The notes below the pieces were generated by a model that saw only the letters and a program-made list of their open reading frames with translations, did not search any database and had not been told where the DNA came from. This document shows, piece after piece, positions 50,544 through 59,609 of a DNA stretch of 64,000 bases (position 1 is its first letter; each line of letters starts with the position of its first letter). Source of the DNA: Streptomyces luteolifulvus (GTDB taxonomy: Bacteria > Actinomycetota > Actinomycetes > Streptomycetales > Streptomycetaceae); NCBI RefSeq assembly GCF_008806595.1, contig NZ_VZRB01000011.1, positions 39,063 through 103,062 of the forward strand, read 5' to 3'. Made by a program: the position numbers and the translations under genes.

Positions 50544-50549
50544 CATACT
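50544..50549 (+). promoter_or_regulatory. -10 element of a leaderless promoter
   Basis: CATACT ends 6 bases before GTG 50556, the leaderless spacing seen at several genes in this window. No ribosome site precedes that GTG. Confidence 0.45.
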
Positions 50550-50555
50550 CGACGG

Positions 50556-51500
50556 GTGAGCACCCTTCCCGAGATCCGTACCCTGCCCGTGCCCGACGGT
50601 CTGGAGGGCGAGCGCGTCGACGCCGCCATCTCCCGCATGTTCGGCTTCTCCCGCACGAAGGCCGCCGAACTTGCCGCGGCGGGGAAGGTCACGGTCGACG
50701 GCTCGGTGGCCGGGAAGTCCGAGCGGGTGCGCGGCGGGGCCTGGCTCGAGGTGGAGATGCCGCAGGCGCCCGCTCCGGTGCAGGTCGTCGCGGAGCCGGT
50801 CGAGGGCATGGAGATCGTGCACGACGACGATGACGTGGTCGTGATCGTCAAGCCGGTCGGCGTCGCCGCGCATCCCAGCCCCGGCTGGACCGGGCCCACG
50901 GTCATCGGCGGGCTCGCCGCCGCCGGGTACCGCATCTCGACCTCCGGCGCCGCGGAGCGCCAGGGCATCGTGCACCGCCTCGACGTGGGCACGTCGGGCC
51001 TGATGGTGGTGGCCAAGTCCGAGTACGCGTACACGTCGCTCAAGCGCCAGTTCAAGGAGCGCACGGTCGACAAGCGCTACCACACGCTCGTCCAGGGCCA
51101 CCCCGACCCGACCAGCGGCACCATCGACGCGCCCATCGGCCGCCACCCGCACCACGACTACAAGTGGGCGGTCACCGCCGACGGCAAGCCCTCCGTCACG
51201 CACTACGACCTGATCGAGGCGTTCCGCGCGGCCTCCCTGCTCGACGTCAAGCTGGAGACCGGCCGCACGCACCAGATCCGCGTTCACATGGCCGCCCACC
51301 GCCACCCGTGCGTCGGTGACCTGACGTACGGCGCCGACCCGACGCTCGCCAAGCGGCTGCGCCTGACCCGCCAGTGGCTGCACGCGGTACGGCTCGGCTT
51401 CGAGCACCCCGGTGACGCGCAGTGGGTGGAGTTCGCCTGTGACTACCCGGCCGACCTGCAGAAGGCACTGGACCAGGTCCGCGAGGAGACGTACGCCTGA
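50556..51500 (+). CDS. rluD: RluA-family 23S rRNA pseudouridine synthase
   Basis: This 314-residue enzyme has an N-terminal S4 RNA-binding domain (ERVDAAISRMFGFSRTKAAE, then VTVDGS) and the catalytic motif GIVHRLDVGTSGLMVVAKS with the nucleophilic Asp. ETGRTHQIRVHMAAHRHP is typical of RluA/RluD. It likely modifies uridines in helix 69 of 23S rRNA; the exact target is inferred. It follows lspA by 64 bases and may have its own leaderless promoter. Confidence 0.93.
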   Translation: MSTLPEIRTLPVPDGLEGERVDAAISRMFGFSRTKAAELAAAGKVTVDGSVAGKSERVRGGAWLEVEMPQAPAPVQVVAEPVEGMEIVHDDDDVVVIVKPVGVAAHPSPGWTGPTVIGGLAAAGYRISTSGAAERQGIVHRLDVGTSGLMVVAKSEYAYTSLKRQFKERTVDKRYHTLVQGHPDPTSGTIDAPIGRHPHHDYKWAVTADGKPSVTHYDLIEAFRAASLLDVKLETGRTHQIRVHMAAHRHPCVGDLTYGADPTLAKRLRLTRQWLHAVRLGFEHPGDAQWVEFACDYPADLQKALDQVREETYA

Positions 51501-51531
51501 GGGCTGTGTGCCGTCTGCGGGTGCGGCCCCG

Positions 51532-52644
51532 TCAGCGGCCCGTCCGTGGTGGCTCGTGGACGCGGCGTGACGTGGCGCCGTCGTGGGAGGACCTGCCGTT
51601 CGAACGGCCGGGGGGCAGCAGCGCGTCCGCCGTGTTGACCCTGGGCAGGGCGTACGGGTGTTCCTCGGAGAGCCAGCGGATCATCTGTTCGCGGACCGTG
51701 ACCCGTACCGTCCAGATGTCGTCGGCGTCCTTCGCCGTCACCAGGGCCCTGACCTGCATGGTGTTCGGGGTGGTGTCCGTGACGTCGAGGCCGTGGGCGC
51801 GGCCGTCCCAGGCCGGGCACTCGCGCAGGATGTCGCGCAGCCTCTCGCGCATCGCGTCCAGCGGTGCCGAGTGGTCGACGTGCCAGTGGACGATGCCGGT
51901 CATCTGGGGCGTGCCGCGCGACCAGTTCTCGAAGGGCTTGGACGTGAAGTACGAGACGGGCATGGTGATCCGGCGCTCGTCCCAGGTCCGTACGGTCAGG
52001 AACGTCAGGGTGATCTCCTCGACGGTGCCCCACTCGCCGTCGACCACGACCGTGTCGCCGAGGCGCACCATGTCGCCGAAGGCGATCTGCAGCCCCGCGA
52101 ACATATTGCTGAGCGTGGACTGGGCGGCGACACCCGCGACGATGCCGAGGATGCCGGCCGAGGCCAGCAGTGAGGCGCCCGCCGCACGCATCGCCGGGAA
52201 CGTCAGCAGCATGGCGGCGACGGCCACCACACCGACGACCGCGGACACCACCCGCATGATCAGCGAGACCTGGGTGCGCACGCGCCGCAGCCGGGCCGCG
52301 TCGCGGTGGGCGCGCGCGTAGCGGCTGTAGGACGTCTCGACGACCGCGGCGGCGATCCGGACCACCAGCCAGGCGGCGGCCCCGATCAGCACCAGGGTGA
52401 GCGCCCGGCCGATGCCGACCCGGTGCTCGTCCAGCAGCCTCGCCTCGTCGTACGACCCTCTGAGCATCGCCGCGCACAGCACGAGCTGGTACGGGATGCG
52501 GCCGCGGCGCAGCAGCCCCCACAGCGGTGTCTCGTTGTGCCGTTCGTCGGCCTTGCGCAGCAGACGGTCGGTCACCCAGCCGATGAGCAGGGTGAGCACG
52601 ACCGAGCCGCCGATCACGATCAACGGGCGGAGTATGTTCTCCAT
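51532..52644 (-). CDS. MscS-family mechanosensitive channel
   Basis: This 370-residue protein has four membrane helices. The pore-lining last one (ASLLASAGILGIVAGVAAQS) leads into the MscS beta domain (GDMVRLGDTVVVDGEWGTVEEI) and a C-terminal alpha/beta part. These proteins release solutes after osmotic downshock. ATG 52644 has GAGGG nearby; an upstream extension to 52698 lacks support. It is convergent with the pseudouridine synthase gene and divergent from the hydrolase gene. Confidence 0.92.
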   Translation of the reverse strand: MENILRPLIVIGGSVVLTLLIGWVTDRLLRKADERHNETPLWGLLRRGRIPYQLVLCAAMLRGSYDEARLLDEHRVGIGRALTLVLIGAAAWLVVRIAAAVVETSYSRYARAHRDAARLRRVRTQVSLIMRVVSAVVGVVAVAAMLLTFPAMRAAGASLLASAGILGIVAGVAAQSTLSNMFAGLQIAFGDMVRLGDTVVVDGEWGTVEEITLTFLTVRTWDERRITMPVSYFTSKPFENWSRGTPQMTGIVHWHVDHSAPLDAMRERLRDILRECPAWDGRAHGLDVTDTTPNTMQVRALVTAKDADDIWTVRVTVREQMIRWLSEEHPYALPRVNTADALLPPGRSNGRSSHDGATSRRVHEPPRTGR

Positions 52645-52751
52645 GCCCTCGAACGTAACCGGCCCCGGCGGGTGACGAACATGTGATCTCGGCGCCATTG
52701 TGGGTACGGGCGGCTCCCGGCGCTGTCGTACCCGACTGGCACCATGGCCTC

Positions 52752-53321
52752 ATGAACATCATGCTCTTTCACTCGACCCATGGCCTCAGGCCCGCGGTGC
52801 GCGACGCAGCGGACCGGCTGCGCGCCGCCGGGCACGAGGTGTGGACGCCGGACCTCTTCGAGGGGCGTACGTTCGAGACGGTCGAGGAGGGCATGGCCTT
52901 CAAGGACGAGATCGGCAAGGACGAACTGCTCAAGCGGGCGGTCCTGGCCGCCGCGCCCTACTCGGAACGGGGGCTGGTCTACGCGGGGTTCTCGCTCGGC
53001 GCCTCGATCGCGCAGACCCTCGCGCTCGGCGACGAGAGGGCGCGCGGGCTGCTGCTCCTGCACGGCACCTCGGACATCGCCCCGAACGTCCACTTGGACG
53101 AGCTGCCGGTGCAGCTGCACGTGGCCGAGCCGGACCCCTTCGAGACCGACGACTGGCTCAGCGCCTGGTACCTGCAGATGGGCCGGACGGGCGCCGATGT
53201 CGAGGTGTACAGATACGCCGGGGCCGGTCACTTGTACACCGACCCCGGCCTTCCGGACTACGACGAGGAGGCCGCCGAGGCCACCTGGCGGGTGGCGCTC
53301 GGCTTCCTGGAAACGCTCTAG
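52752..53321 (+). CDS. Dienelactone hydrolase family protein
   Basis: This 189-residue alpha/beta hydrolase has the nucleophile elbow AGFSLGASIAQ, where the dienelactone hydrolase Cys is replaced by Ser, and a C-terminal His in YAGAGHLYTD. DLFEGRTFETVEEGMAF matches the family. Ser variants are common in uncharacterised actinobacterial members; the substrate is unknown. ATG 52752 has no ribosome site, and a weak -10 (CACCAT) lies 6 bases upstream. Confidence 0.87.
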   Translation: MNIMLFHSTHGLRPAVRDAADRLRAAGHEVWTPDLFEGRTFETVEEGMAFKDEIGKDELLKRAVLAAAPYSERGLVYAGFSLGASIAQTLALGDERARGLLLLHGTSDIAPNVHLDELPVQLHVAEPDPFETDDWLSAWYLQMGRTGADVEVYRYAGAGHLYTDPGLPDYDEEAAEATWRVALGFLETL

Positions 53322-53354
53322 TCCGCTACGACGTCCTCCGGTCCGTCACGACGT

Positions 53355-54344
53355 TCAGCCGGCGGCCCGGTAGGCCGCCCAGCTCTGCTGCATGCGCGTC
53401 ACCTGGCCCGCGGTGAACTGGTACATGCAGGCGTCGTACGTGTAGTCCATGAAGTTGTGGATCGGGTCCGCCCCGGCCTTGCGGGTGCAGGTGTCGCGGC
53501 CGGTCGGGCACTCGAACGCAGCGCTCTTCTCGGCCGGGGTGTCGACGACGTAGTCGCCGTTGCCGTTACAGCCGCCCTGGAACGTGTGGTACAGGCCCAT
53601 CCAGTGGCCGACCTCGTGGGTGGCGGTGTCGCCCTCGTCGTAGTGCGTGGCCGAGCCGCCCGGCAGCGAGGCGTCCAGGAGGACGACACCGTCCATCGAC
53701 GGGCTGGACTTGTAGGAGCTGGGGAAGGTGGCCCAGCCGAGGAGGTCGTCGCCGAGGTTGGCGCTGTAGATGTTGAGGGCGTTCGCGCCGCCCCTGCGGA
53801 GGGCGGACTTCATCGCCTTCTCCTCCGCCGAGCCGCTGCTGACGTTGTACCAGGCCGCGTTGTCCGTGTAGTCGGTGCCGGCCAGGGTGAACTGGTAGCC
53901 CGAGTCGGTGTTGCCGGCGCCCTGGCCTGCGTAGGCCGCGTTGAGCACGTTCAGCTGGGCGGTGATGTCGGCCGAGCCGAGCTGCCCGGTGGCGCCGTCG
54001 TGGATGACGTGGAAGTACACGGGGATGGTGGTGGAGGCGGCGGCAGCGGACAGGCGCTGCCGGCTCAGGCCCAGCTTGTCGAGCTTCTGGTGCAGATCGG
54101 CGTCCATCGCCTGGGCCTTGGTGGCGCTGATCTCGTTGGGCTCGGCGGTGTGGTGCCCCGCCTTGGGCCGGGCCTCACGGGCCACGGCGTTGGTTTCGTC
54201 GGCGCAGTCGGAGGCGGCCGGGCTCTTGGCCGCGGCGACGCTCGGGGGTGCCGAGAGGGGAGAGAGCATCAGGGTTCCGGCCACGACGGCCGTGCCGATG
54301 AGGCGTCTGCGCGTCAGGGGAGATATCCGGGCGGGCGCACGCAT
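53355..54344 (-). CDS. Secreted M43-family zinc metalloprotease
   Basis: This 329-residue exported protease has a basic N terminus with Arg pairs (LTRRRLIGTAVVAGTLMLSP) and a hydrophobic core, cleaved probably after SVAAA. That RR start may use Tat or Sec. The catalytic zinc motif HEVGHWMGLYH fits the metzincin pattern, followed by a Met-turn region in HNFMDYTYDAC. Cys residues in CNGNGDY, FECPTGRDTC and DACMY could form disulfides. ATG 54344 has AGGAG upstream. It probably degrades extracellular protein for nutrition. Confidence 0.93.
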   Translation of the reverse strand: MRAPARISPLTRRRLIGTAVVAGTLMLSPLSAPPSVAAAKSPAASDCADETNAVAREARPKAGHHTAEPNEISATKAQAMDADLHQKLDKLGLSRQRLSAAAASTTIPVYFHVIHDGATGQLGSADITAQLNVLNAAYAGQGAGNTDSGYQFTLAGTDYTDNAAWYNVSSGSAEEKAMKSALRRGGANALNIYSANLGDDLLGWATFPSSYKSSPSMDGVVLLDASLPGGSATHYDEGDTATHEVGHWMGLYHTFQGGCNGNGDYVVDTPAEKSAAFECPTGRDTCTRKAGADPIHNFMDYTYDACMYQFTAGQVTRMQQSWAAYRAAG

Positions 54345-54611
54345 GCTGGGGCTCCTAGCGGATGCGGTGGGGAGAGTGGCCAGGGATCTTCCTGGCCGCC
54401 GCCCGGAGATTACGTGGACATGCCCAGAGTCGGAGAGAAAAGATTCGGCCAATCGGCCACCCGGCAAAGAGGGGTGAATGCCGCCGCAGGGGCGGGTGGT
54501 GTGTCCGAATTCGGAACGTGGCTCGCACCACCCGCCGTCCTGGCGTGATGTCCGGTCAACGGGATTCCCGTCAGCCACCGTTGGCCGAAAATCGCCCTTC
54601 GCACACAGGTT

Positions 54612-56291
54612 TTACACAGGGTCGTACGTCCGCTCGACCTTCTGCGTGCCGCTGCGCGTGCGGTACGAACGGCTCCAGGAGGAGGTCGCGGCGGCCTTCG
54701 TGCGGTCGGACAGGACGTAGTAGTCCATCTGCGCGCGGTCGGCCGTGATGTCCAGGACGCCGTAGCCGTGACGGTCGGTGTCGACCCAGCGCACATGCCG
54801 GTTGGCGGCCCTGATGATCGGTGAGGCGATCGCGGAGACCGTGCCCTCGGGGACCTTCACGATGTCGTCGAGGTTGTCGGAGGTGACCGAGGTGACGACG
54901 AACTCCGTGGCGGCCGACGCGGACAGCGGGTACGTACCGGCGTCCACCGGCACGTCGTTGGCCCACGCCATGTGGATGTCGCCGGTCAGGAACACCGTGT
55001 TGCGGATCGCGTTCGCGCGCAGATGGGCCAGCAGCTCCCGGCGGTCGTCCGTGTAGCCGTCCCACTGGTCGGTGTTGACGGCGAGGCCCTCCTGCGGCAG
55101 ACCCAGCAGCTTGGCCAGCGGCTTCAGCAGGTCCGCGGAGAGCGAGCCGATGGCGAACGGCGAGATCATCACCGAGTTGCCGACCAGCCGCCAGGTGGTG
55201 TCGGACGTCTTCAGGCCCGCCTTCAGCCAGTCGAGCTGGGCCCGGCCGGTGAGCGTACGGTCCGGGTCGTCGACCGAGCCGTTGCCGATCTTGACCTGCT
55301 GCGAGCGGAAGGAGCGCAGGTCCAGCAGCGAGAGGTCGACGAGCTTGCCGAAGCGCAGCCGGCGGTAGGTGGTGCCCGCGATCGCCGGGCGCACCGGCAT
55401 CCACTCGAAGTAGGCCTGCTTGGCGGCCGCCTGACGCGCGGACCAGACGCCCTCGGCACCCTCGGTGTGGTTCTCGGCGCCGCCCGACCAGGTGTCGTTG
55501 GCGAACTCGTGGTCGTCCCAGATGGCGATGACCGGGGCCGCGGCGTGCAGGGCCTGGAGGTCGGCGTCGGTCTTGTAGCGCCCGTGCCGGGTGCGGTAGT
55601 CGGCGAGCGTGAGGATCTCATGGGTGGGCGCGTGCGGCCGTACGACGGTGCCGCGGGTCCCGTACGCGCCGGTGCCGTACTCGTAGATGTAGTCGCCCAG
55701 GTGCAGCCAGGCGTCGAGGTCGCCGCGGGCGGCGAGATGACGGTACGCCGAGAAGTAGCCGGCCTCCCAGTTGGCGCAGGAGACCACGCCGAAGCGCAGG
55801 CCGGACACGGCCGCGCCCGCGGCCGGCGCGGTGCGGGTGCGGGCGACGGGGGAGTCGGTGCCCCCGGCGGAGAAGCGGAACCAGTAGTCGGTCGCCGGTG
55901 CGAGGCCCCGGATGTCCGCCTTGACGGTGTGGTCGGAGGCGGCGGTCGCGGTGAGCGAGCCCTTGGCGACGACGTTCGTGAACGCCTTGTCCCTCGCGAC
56001 GGTCCAGCCGACCTGGATGTCCGGGCCGAGCCCGGAGCCGGGTATCGCCTCGGGGGTGGGCGTCACCCGTGTCCACAGCAGGATGCCGTCGGGCAGCGGG
56101 TCACCGGAGGCGACGCCGTGCAGGAAGGCGGGTGCGTCGGCGGCACGGGCGGGCATCGCCGCGGCGAGCGGTCCGGCCAGGGCCGCGGTGGCGGCAGCTG
56201 CCTTGACGACCGTACGGCGGCGCGGGGACAGCGAGTTGGCGCTGTCGGAAGCGGAGAATGTGCTCTCGGATGATCTGTATCGACTGGTCAC
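54612..56291 (-). CDS. phoD: Alkaline phosphatase D (Tat-exported)
   Basis: This 559-residue phosphodiesterase/phosphatase begins with a Tat signal (SPRRRTVVKAAAATAALAG) ending near AMPARA. Metal-site motifs are VSCANWEAGYFSAYRHLA, LHLGDYIYEYG, WDDHEFANDTW and LTGDIHMAWAND, matching PhoD with Ca/Fe. It starts at GTG 56291 with TAGCCT 8 bases upstream. In S. coelicolor phoD (SCO2068) is PhoP-controlled; no clear pair of GTTCACC boxes is visible here, only GTTCGCC inside the upstream hairpin. Confidence 0.95.
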   Translation of the reverse strand: MTSRYRSSESTFSASDSANSLSPRRRTVVKAAAATAALAGPLAAAMPARAADAPAFLHGVASGDPLPDGILLWTRVTPTPEAIPGSGLGPDIQVGWTVARDKAFTNVVAKGSLTATAASDHTVKADIRGLAPATDYWFRFSAGGTDSPVARTRTAPAAGAAVSGLRFGVVSCANWEAGYFSAYRHLAARGDLDAWLHLGDYIYEYGTGAYGTRGTVVRPHAPTHEILTLADYRTRHGRYKTDADLQALHAAAPVIAIWDDHEFANDTWSGGAENHTEGAEGVWSARQAAAKQAYFEWMPVRPAIAGTTYRRLRFGKLVDLSLLDLRSFRSQQVKIGNGSVDDPDRTLTGRAQLDWLKAGLKTSDTTWRLVGNSVMISPFAIGSLSADLLKPLAKLLGLPQEGLAVNTDQWDGYTDDRRELLAHLRANAIRNTVFLTGDIHMAWANDVPVDAGTYPLSASAATEFVVTSVTSDNLDDIVKVPEGTVSAIASPIIRAANRHVRWVDTDRHGYGVLDITADRAQMDYYVLSDRTKAAATSSWSRSYRTRSGTQKVERTYDPV

Positions 56292-56299
56292 GACCGATC

Positions 56300-56305
56300 A
56301 GGCTA
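56300..56305 (-). promoter_or_regulatory. Probable phoD -10 element
   Basis: TAGCCT on the minus strand lies 8 bases before the phoD GTG. Its -35 position would fall inside the adjacent terminator hairpin (56322-56355), so termination and phoD promotion overlap. Confidence 0.45.
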
Positions 56306-56321
56306 CTGATGGGTACGCGCG

Positions 56322-56355
56322 AGAGCGGGCGAACTCGCAAAAGTTCGCCCGCTCT
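56322..56355 (-). terminator. 14-bp perfect hairpin between dsbA-like gene and phoD
   Basis: AGAGCGGGCGAACT (56322-56335) and AGTTCGCCCGCTCT (56342-56355) pair perfectly around CGCAAA. It follows the dsbA-like gene stop by 27 bases and is a likely terminator. Its arms contain GTTCGCC, one base from a PhoP half-box. Confidence 0.8.
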
Positions 56356-56382
56356 TCTTCCGGCCGTTCTCCTGGCGGCCCG

Positions 56383-57222
56383 TCAGGCCTTGAGCGCCGC
56401 GTCGACCAGAGAGGTGAAGTCCGCCACCGTCAGGGGCGGGTTGCCGTCGGGGGTGCTGAGCATCTTGCCGTCCATGACGAAGCTCGGCGTGCCCGTCACC
56501 TTGTCCTTGTTGGTGTCGAAGGTCTTCGACATCGCCAGGGCCCAGGCGTCGAACTTGCCGCTGGTGACGGCGTTCTGGAACGTCTTGTTGTTCTTCAGCG
56601 CGGGGATCGTGTCGGCGACCTCGATGAGGTAGTCGTCGCTCTTGAACTTGTCGTCCGACTCCTCGGGGTGGTGCTTCGCCGAGTAGAGCGCGGCCTTGTA
56701 GTCGAGGAAGGCCTCGGGGCTCACGTTCAGCGCGGCGCCCATGGCGCTCATCGCGTTCTTGGAGCCCTCGCCGTTGGTGCCCACCTTGTCCTTGCCCAGC
56801 GCGTCGCCGTCGAGGAACGTGCCGCCGATGAACTGGACCTTGAACTTGCCCTCGTCGAGGTACTTGTCCACGGTCGAGCCGACCGTCTGCTCGAAGGTGG
56901 CGCAGACCGGGCAGCGCGGGTCCTCGTACACCTTGAGGGTCTTCTTGGCGGTGCTCTTGCCGATGACGACGGCCGTGCCGTCCGTGCCCGTGGTGTTGGC
57001 CGGGGCGACGATCTTCTCGTCCTTCACGGCCTCCCAGTGGCCGGGCTTGTTGGCCTGGACGACGGCGTAACCGATGCCGCCGGCCAGCGCCAGCACGCCC
57101 ACGACCGAACAGGCCACGATGACCTGCCGCTTGACCTTCGCGCGCTTGGCCTGGCGCTCGCGCTCCAGACGCAGCCGCTCACGGGCCGCCGTCTTCGCCG
57201 CCTGGCTGTTCCGCTTGCTCAT
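56383..57222 (-). CDS. Membrane-anchored DsbA-like thioredoxin-fold protein
   Basis: This 279-residue protein has a strongly basic N terminus with charged repeats (ARERLRLERERQAKRAKVKR), one membrane helix (about 36-58) and an extracytoplasmic thioredoxin fold. The active site is DPRCPVCATFEQ (CPVC), with a cis-Pro in GTPSFVMDGK. It likely oxidises or isomerises disulfides in secreted proteins. ATG 57222 is chosen for GGAG at a good distance; ATG 57237 lacks one. The next gene upstream is a small membrane protein. Confidence 0.92.
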   Translation of the reverse strand: MSKRNSQAAKTAARERLRLERERQAKRAKVKRQVIVACSVVGVLALAGGIGYAVVQANKPGHWEAVKDEKIVAPANTTGTDGTAVVIGKSTAKKTLKVYEDPRCPVCATFEQTVGSTVDKYLDEGKFKVQFIGGTFLDGDALGKDKVGTNGEGSKNAMSAMGAALNVSPEAFLDYKAALYSAKHHPEESDDKFKSDDYLIEVADTIPALKNNKTFQNAVTSGKFDAWALAMSKTFDTNKDKVTGTPSFVMDGKMLSTPDGNPPLTVADFTSLVDAALKA

Positions 57223-57300
57223 GTTCGTGATCTCCATGGGGACGCGCACACCGTCGTGTGCGGAAACGTAAAGGGGGACTGCTCGGTGCTCGGGTGCCTT

Positions 57301-57999
57301 TCAGGGGAAGGCGACGGGGCACGGCGGTCCACGACGTCCCAGGGAGTGCACGAGGATTCTGTCGCGCACGGCGGTCGGACGGCCGCCGGGATGCGCGGGT
57401 CGGCGCACCACCGGGGTGTCTCGGACCGTCACCGCGGCGACCGCCAGCAGCAGCGGCCGGAAGGTGGTCGCGGCCATCGCGCCCAGCACCTGGGCCAGCG
57501 CCCGTTCGCCGCGGCGCAGCCAGGCGGCAGCGAGGAGTCCGACCCCCACGTGCGCGCCGAGCAGCAGCCAGGCGACGCCCGGGTCGGCATGCGCCACAAG
57601 GGCCGCGATCCGGTCGGTGTCGGTGTCGGTGCCGGTCACCCGGGACAGCGGGGTGCCGACGTCGGTGCCGCCGGCGCACAGCACGTCGAAGCCGACCGAG
57701 CGCAGGGGGCCCGCGACCGGGCCGCCCGCCTTGCCGTAACAGACGTGCTGGCCGGTGGTGAAGACCGTGTCGGCCGCCAGCTCCAGTGGGATCAGCAGGG
57801 CGGCGATCCGCCCGAAGCCGCGCTCGCGTCCGGCGAGCGCGTAGGCGACGACGAACACGGCGACGGCGATCGCCGCCACCGTGTTCAGCGGCAGGGGAGC
57901 CCGGGACAGCAGCACGTGCGCGGCGGAGCTGAGCGTCACGACGACCGCCGTGAACAGCGCCGCGCGGAGCGCTCGCAGCTGGGTCCCGGATATGTCCAT
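57301..57999 (-). CDS. Conserved membrane protein, function unknown
   Basis: This 232-residue protein has about four or five membrane helices (for example LFTAVVVTLSSAAHVLL, VAAIAVAVFVVAYAL, VAWLLLGAHVGVGLLAAAW and a last near 195). It has two Cys in an extracytoplasmic loop (GQHVCYG, DVLCAG) and a basic C-terminal tail. It precedes the dsbA-like gene by 78 bases on the same strand, so both may act on redox or metal chemistry outside the cell. I do not recognise a named family. Confidence 0.75.
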   Translation of the reverse strand: MDISGTQLRALRAALFTAVVVTLSSAAHVLLSRAPLPLNTVAAIAVAVFVVAYALAGRERGFGRIAALLIPLELAADTVFTTGQHVCYGKAGGPVAGPLRSVGFDVLCAGGTDVGTPLSRVTGTDTDTDRIAALVAHADPGVAWLLLGAHVGVGLLAAAWLRRGERALAQVLGAMAATTFRPLLLAVAAVTVRDTPVVRRPAHPGGRPTAVRDRILVHSLGRRGPPCPVAFP

Positions 58000-58089
58000 A
58001 GCAGGAGAGAGTCTGTCACGTGTGCCGGTAAGAGACTCTTAAAGGGTCCCTGTGAGAGGCCGGACCGTGACCAGACCGACAGCGGACCG

Positions 58090-59439
58090 TCAAAGACCCG
58101 GGATCCGGCCGTTGCGGAACAGGTCCACGAAGATCTGGTGGTCGGCACGCGCGCGTGCGCCGTAGGTGTGGGCGAAGTCGACCAGCAGCTGCGCGAAGCC
58201 CTCCTCGTCGGCGGCGATCGCCGCGTCGATGGCGCGCTCGGTGGAGAAGGGCACCAGCGACTCGCCGGAGGTGTCGTCCGCCGCCGCGTGCATGGTGGCG
58301 GTGGCGCGGCCCAGGTCGGCGACGACCGCGGCGATCTCCTCCGGGTCGTCGATGTCGCCCCAGTCGAGGTCCACCGCGTACGGCGACACCTCGGCGACCA
58401 GCTGGCCCGTGCCGCTCAGTTCGGTCCAGCCCAGCCACGGGTCGGCGTGCGCCTGCAGGGCGCGCTGCGAGATGACCGTGCGGTGGCCCTCGTGCTGGAA
58501 GTAGTCGCGGATCGCCGGGTCCGTGATGTGGCGGGAGACCGCGGGGGTCTGGGCCTGCTTGATGTAGATCACGACATCGTTCTCCAGGGCGTCGCTGTGG
58601 CCCTCCAGGAGGATGTTGTACGACGGCAGACCCGCCGAGCCGATGCCGATGCCGCGCCGGCCCACCACGTCCTTCACCCGGTACGAGTCCGGGCGGGACA
58701 GGGAGCTCTCCGGCAGCGTCTCCAGATAGCCGTCGAAGGCCGCGAGCACCTTGTAGCGCGTGGCCGCGTCCAGCTCGATGGAGCCGCCGCCGGGCGCGAA
58801 GCGGCGCTCGAAGTCACGGATCTCCGTCATCGAGTCGAGCAGCCCGAAGCGGGTGAGGGAGCGCGCGTCGCGCAGGGCGTCCAGGAGCGGGCCCTGGGCG
58901 GTGTCCAGGGTGAAGGGCGGCACCTCGTCCCGCTTGGCGCCGGCGGCCAGGGCGTGGACCCGCTCGCGGTACGCGCCCGCGTACACCTTCACCAGCTCGG
59001 TGATCTGGTCGTCGCCGAGCGCCTTCGCGTACCCCACGAGTGCGATCGAGGCGGAGAAGCGCTTGAGGTCCCAGGTGAAGGGACCGACGTACGCCTCGTC
59101 GAAGTCGTTGACGTTGAAGATCAGCCGGCCGTTGGCGTCCATGTACGTGCCGAAGTTCTCCGCGTGCAGGTCGCCGTGGATCCACACGCGCGAGGTGCGG
59201 TCGTCCAGATACGGGCCACTGAGTACCCTCCCACCGCCCCGCCCTGCGTTCTCGGCGTCCAGGTCGTGATAGAAGAGGCACGCCGTCCCCCGGTAGAAGG
59301 CGAACGCCGAGGCCGCCATCTTCCGGAACTTGACGCGGAACGCTGCCGGGTCGGCGGCCAGGAGCTCGCCGAAGGCGGTGTCGAAGACGGCGAGGATCTC
59401 CGCGCCGCGCTGCTCGTCGTTGAGCTGGGGTACCGACAT
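58090..59439 (-). CDS. DUF2252 domain protein
   Basis: This 449-residue cytoplasmic protein has the DUF2252 hallmarks FYRGTACLFYHD, WIHGDLHAENFGTYMD and FNVNDFDEAYVGPFTWDLKR. They resemble the catalytic loop of aminoglycoside phosphotransferase-like kinases (HGDLH-N, DFD). GIGIGSAGLPSYNILLEG follows. No function is established for the family. ATG 59439 is chosen (AGGAGG upstream). It diverges from dnaE across 170 bases. Confidence 0.9.
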   Translation of the reverse strand: MSVPQLNDEQRGAEILAVFDTAFGELLAADPAAFRVKFRKMAASAFAFYRGTACLFYHDLDAENAGRGGGRVLSGPYLDDRTSRVWIHGDLHAENFGTYMDANGRLIFNVNDFDEAYVGPFTWDLKRFSASIALVGYAKALGDDQITELVKVYAGAYRERVHALAAGAKRDEVPPFTLDTAQGPLLDALRDARSLTRFGLLDSMTEIRDFERRFAPGGGSIELDAATRYKVLAAFDGYLETLPESSLSRPDSYRVKDVVGRRGIGIGSAGLPSYNILLEGHSDALENDVVIYIKQAQTPAVSRHITDPAIRDYFQHEGHRTVISQRALQAHADPWLGWTELSGTGQLVAEVSPYAVDLDWGDIDDPEEIAAVVADLGRATATMHAAADDTSGESLVPFSTERAIDAAIAADEEGFAQLLVDFAHTYGARARADHQIFVDLFRNGRIPGL

Positions 59440-59609
59440 CGCTGGGTGCCTCCTGGTGCATGACATGTACGACAGCGTTTCTGCCGTCTCCAACGTCCGA
59501 AGGTACGTGGGAGTGCCCGCCCGGTGTCAGTCCCGCGGCATAGACTTCGACGCTGACCCCCGGACTGTCCGCCCACCCGTCGTCGAGCGTTTCCCTTGGA
59601 GGCCACGCC

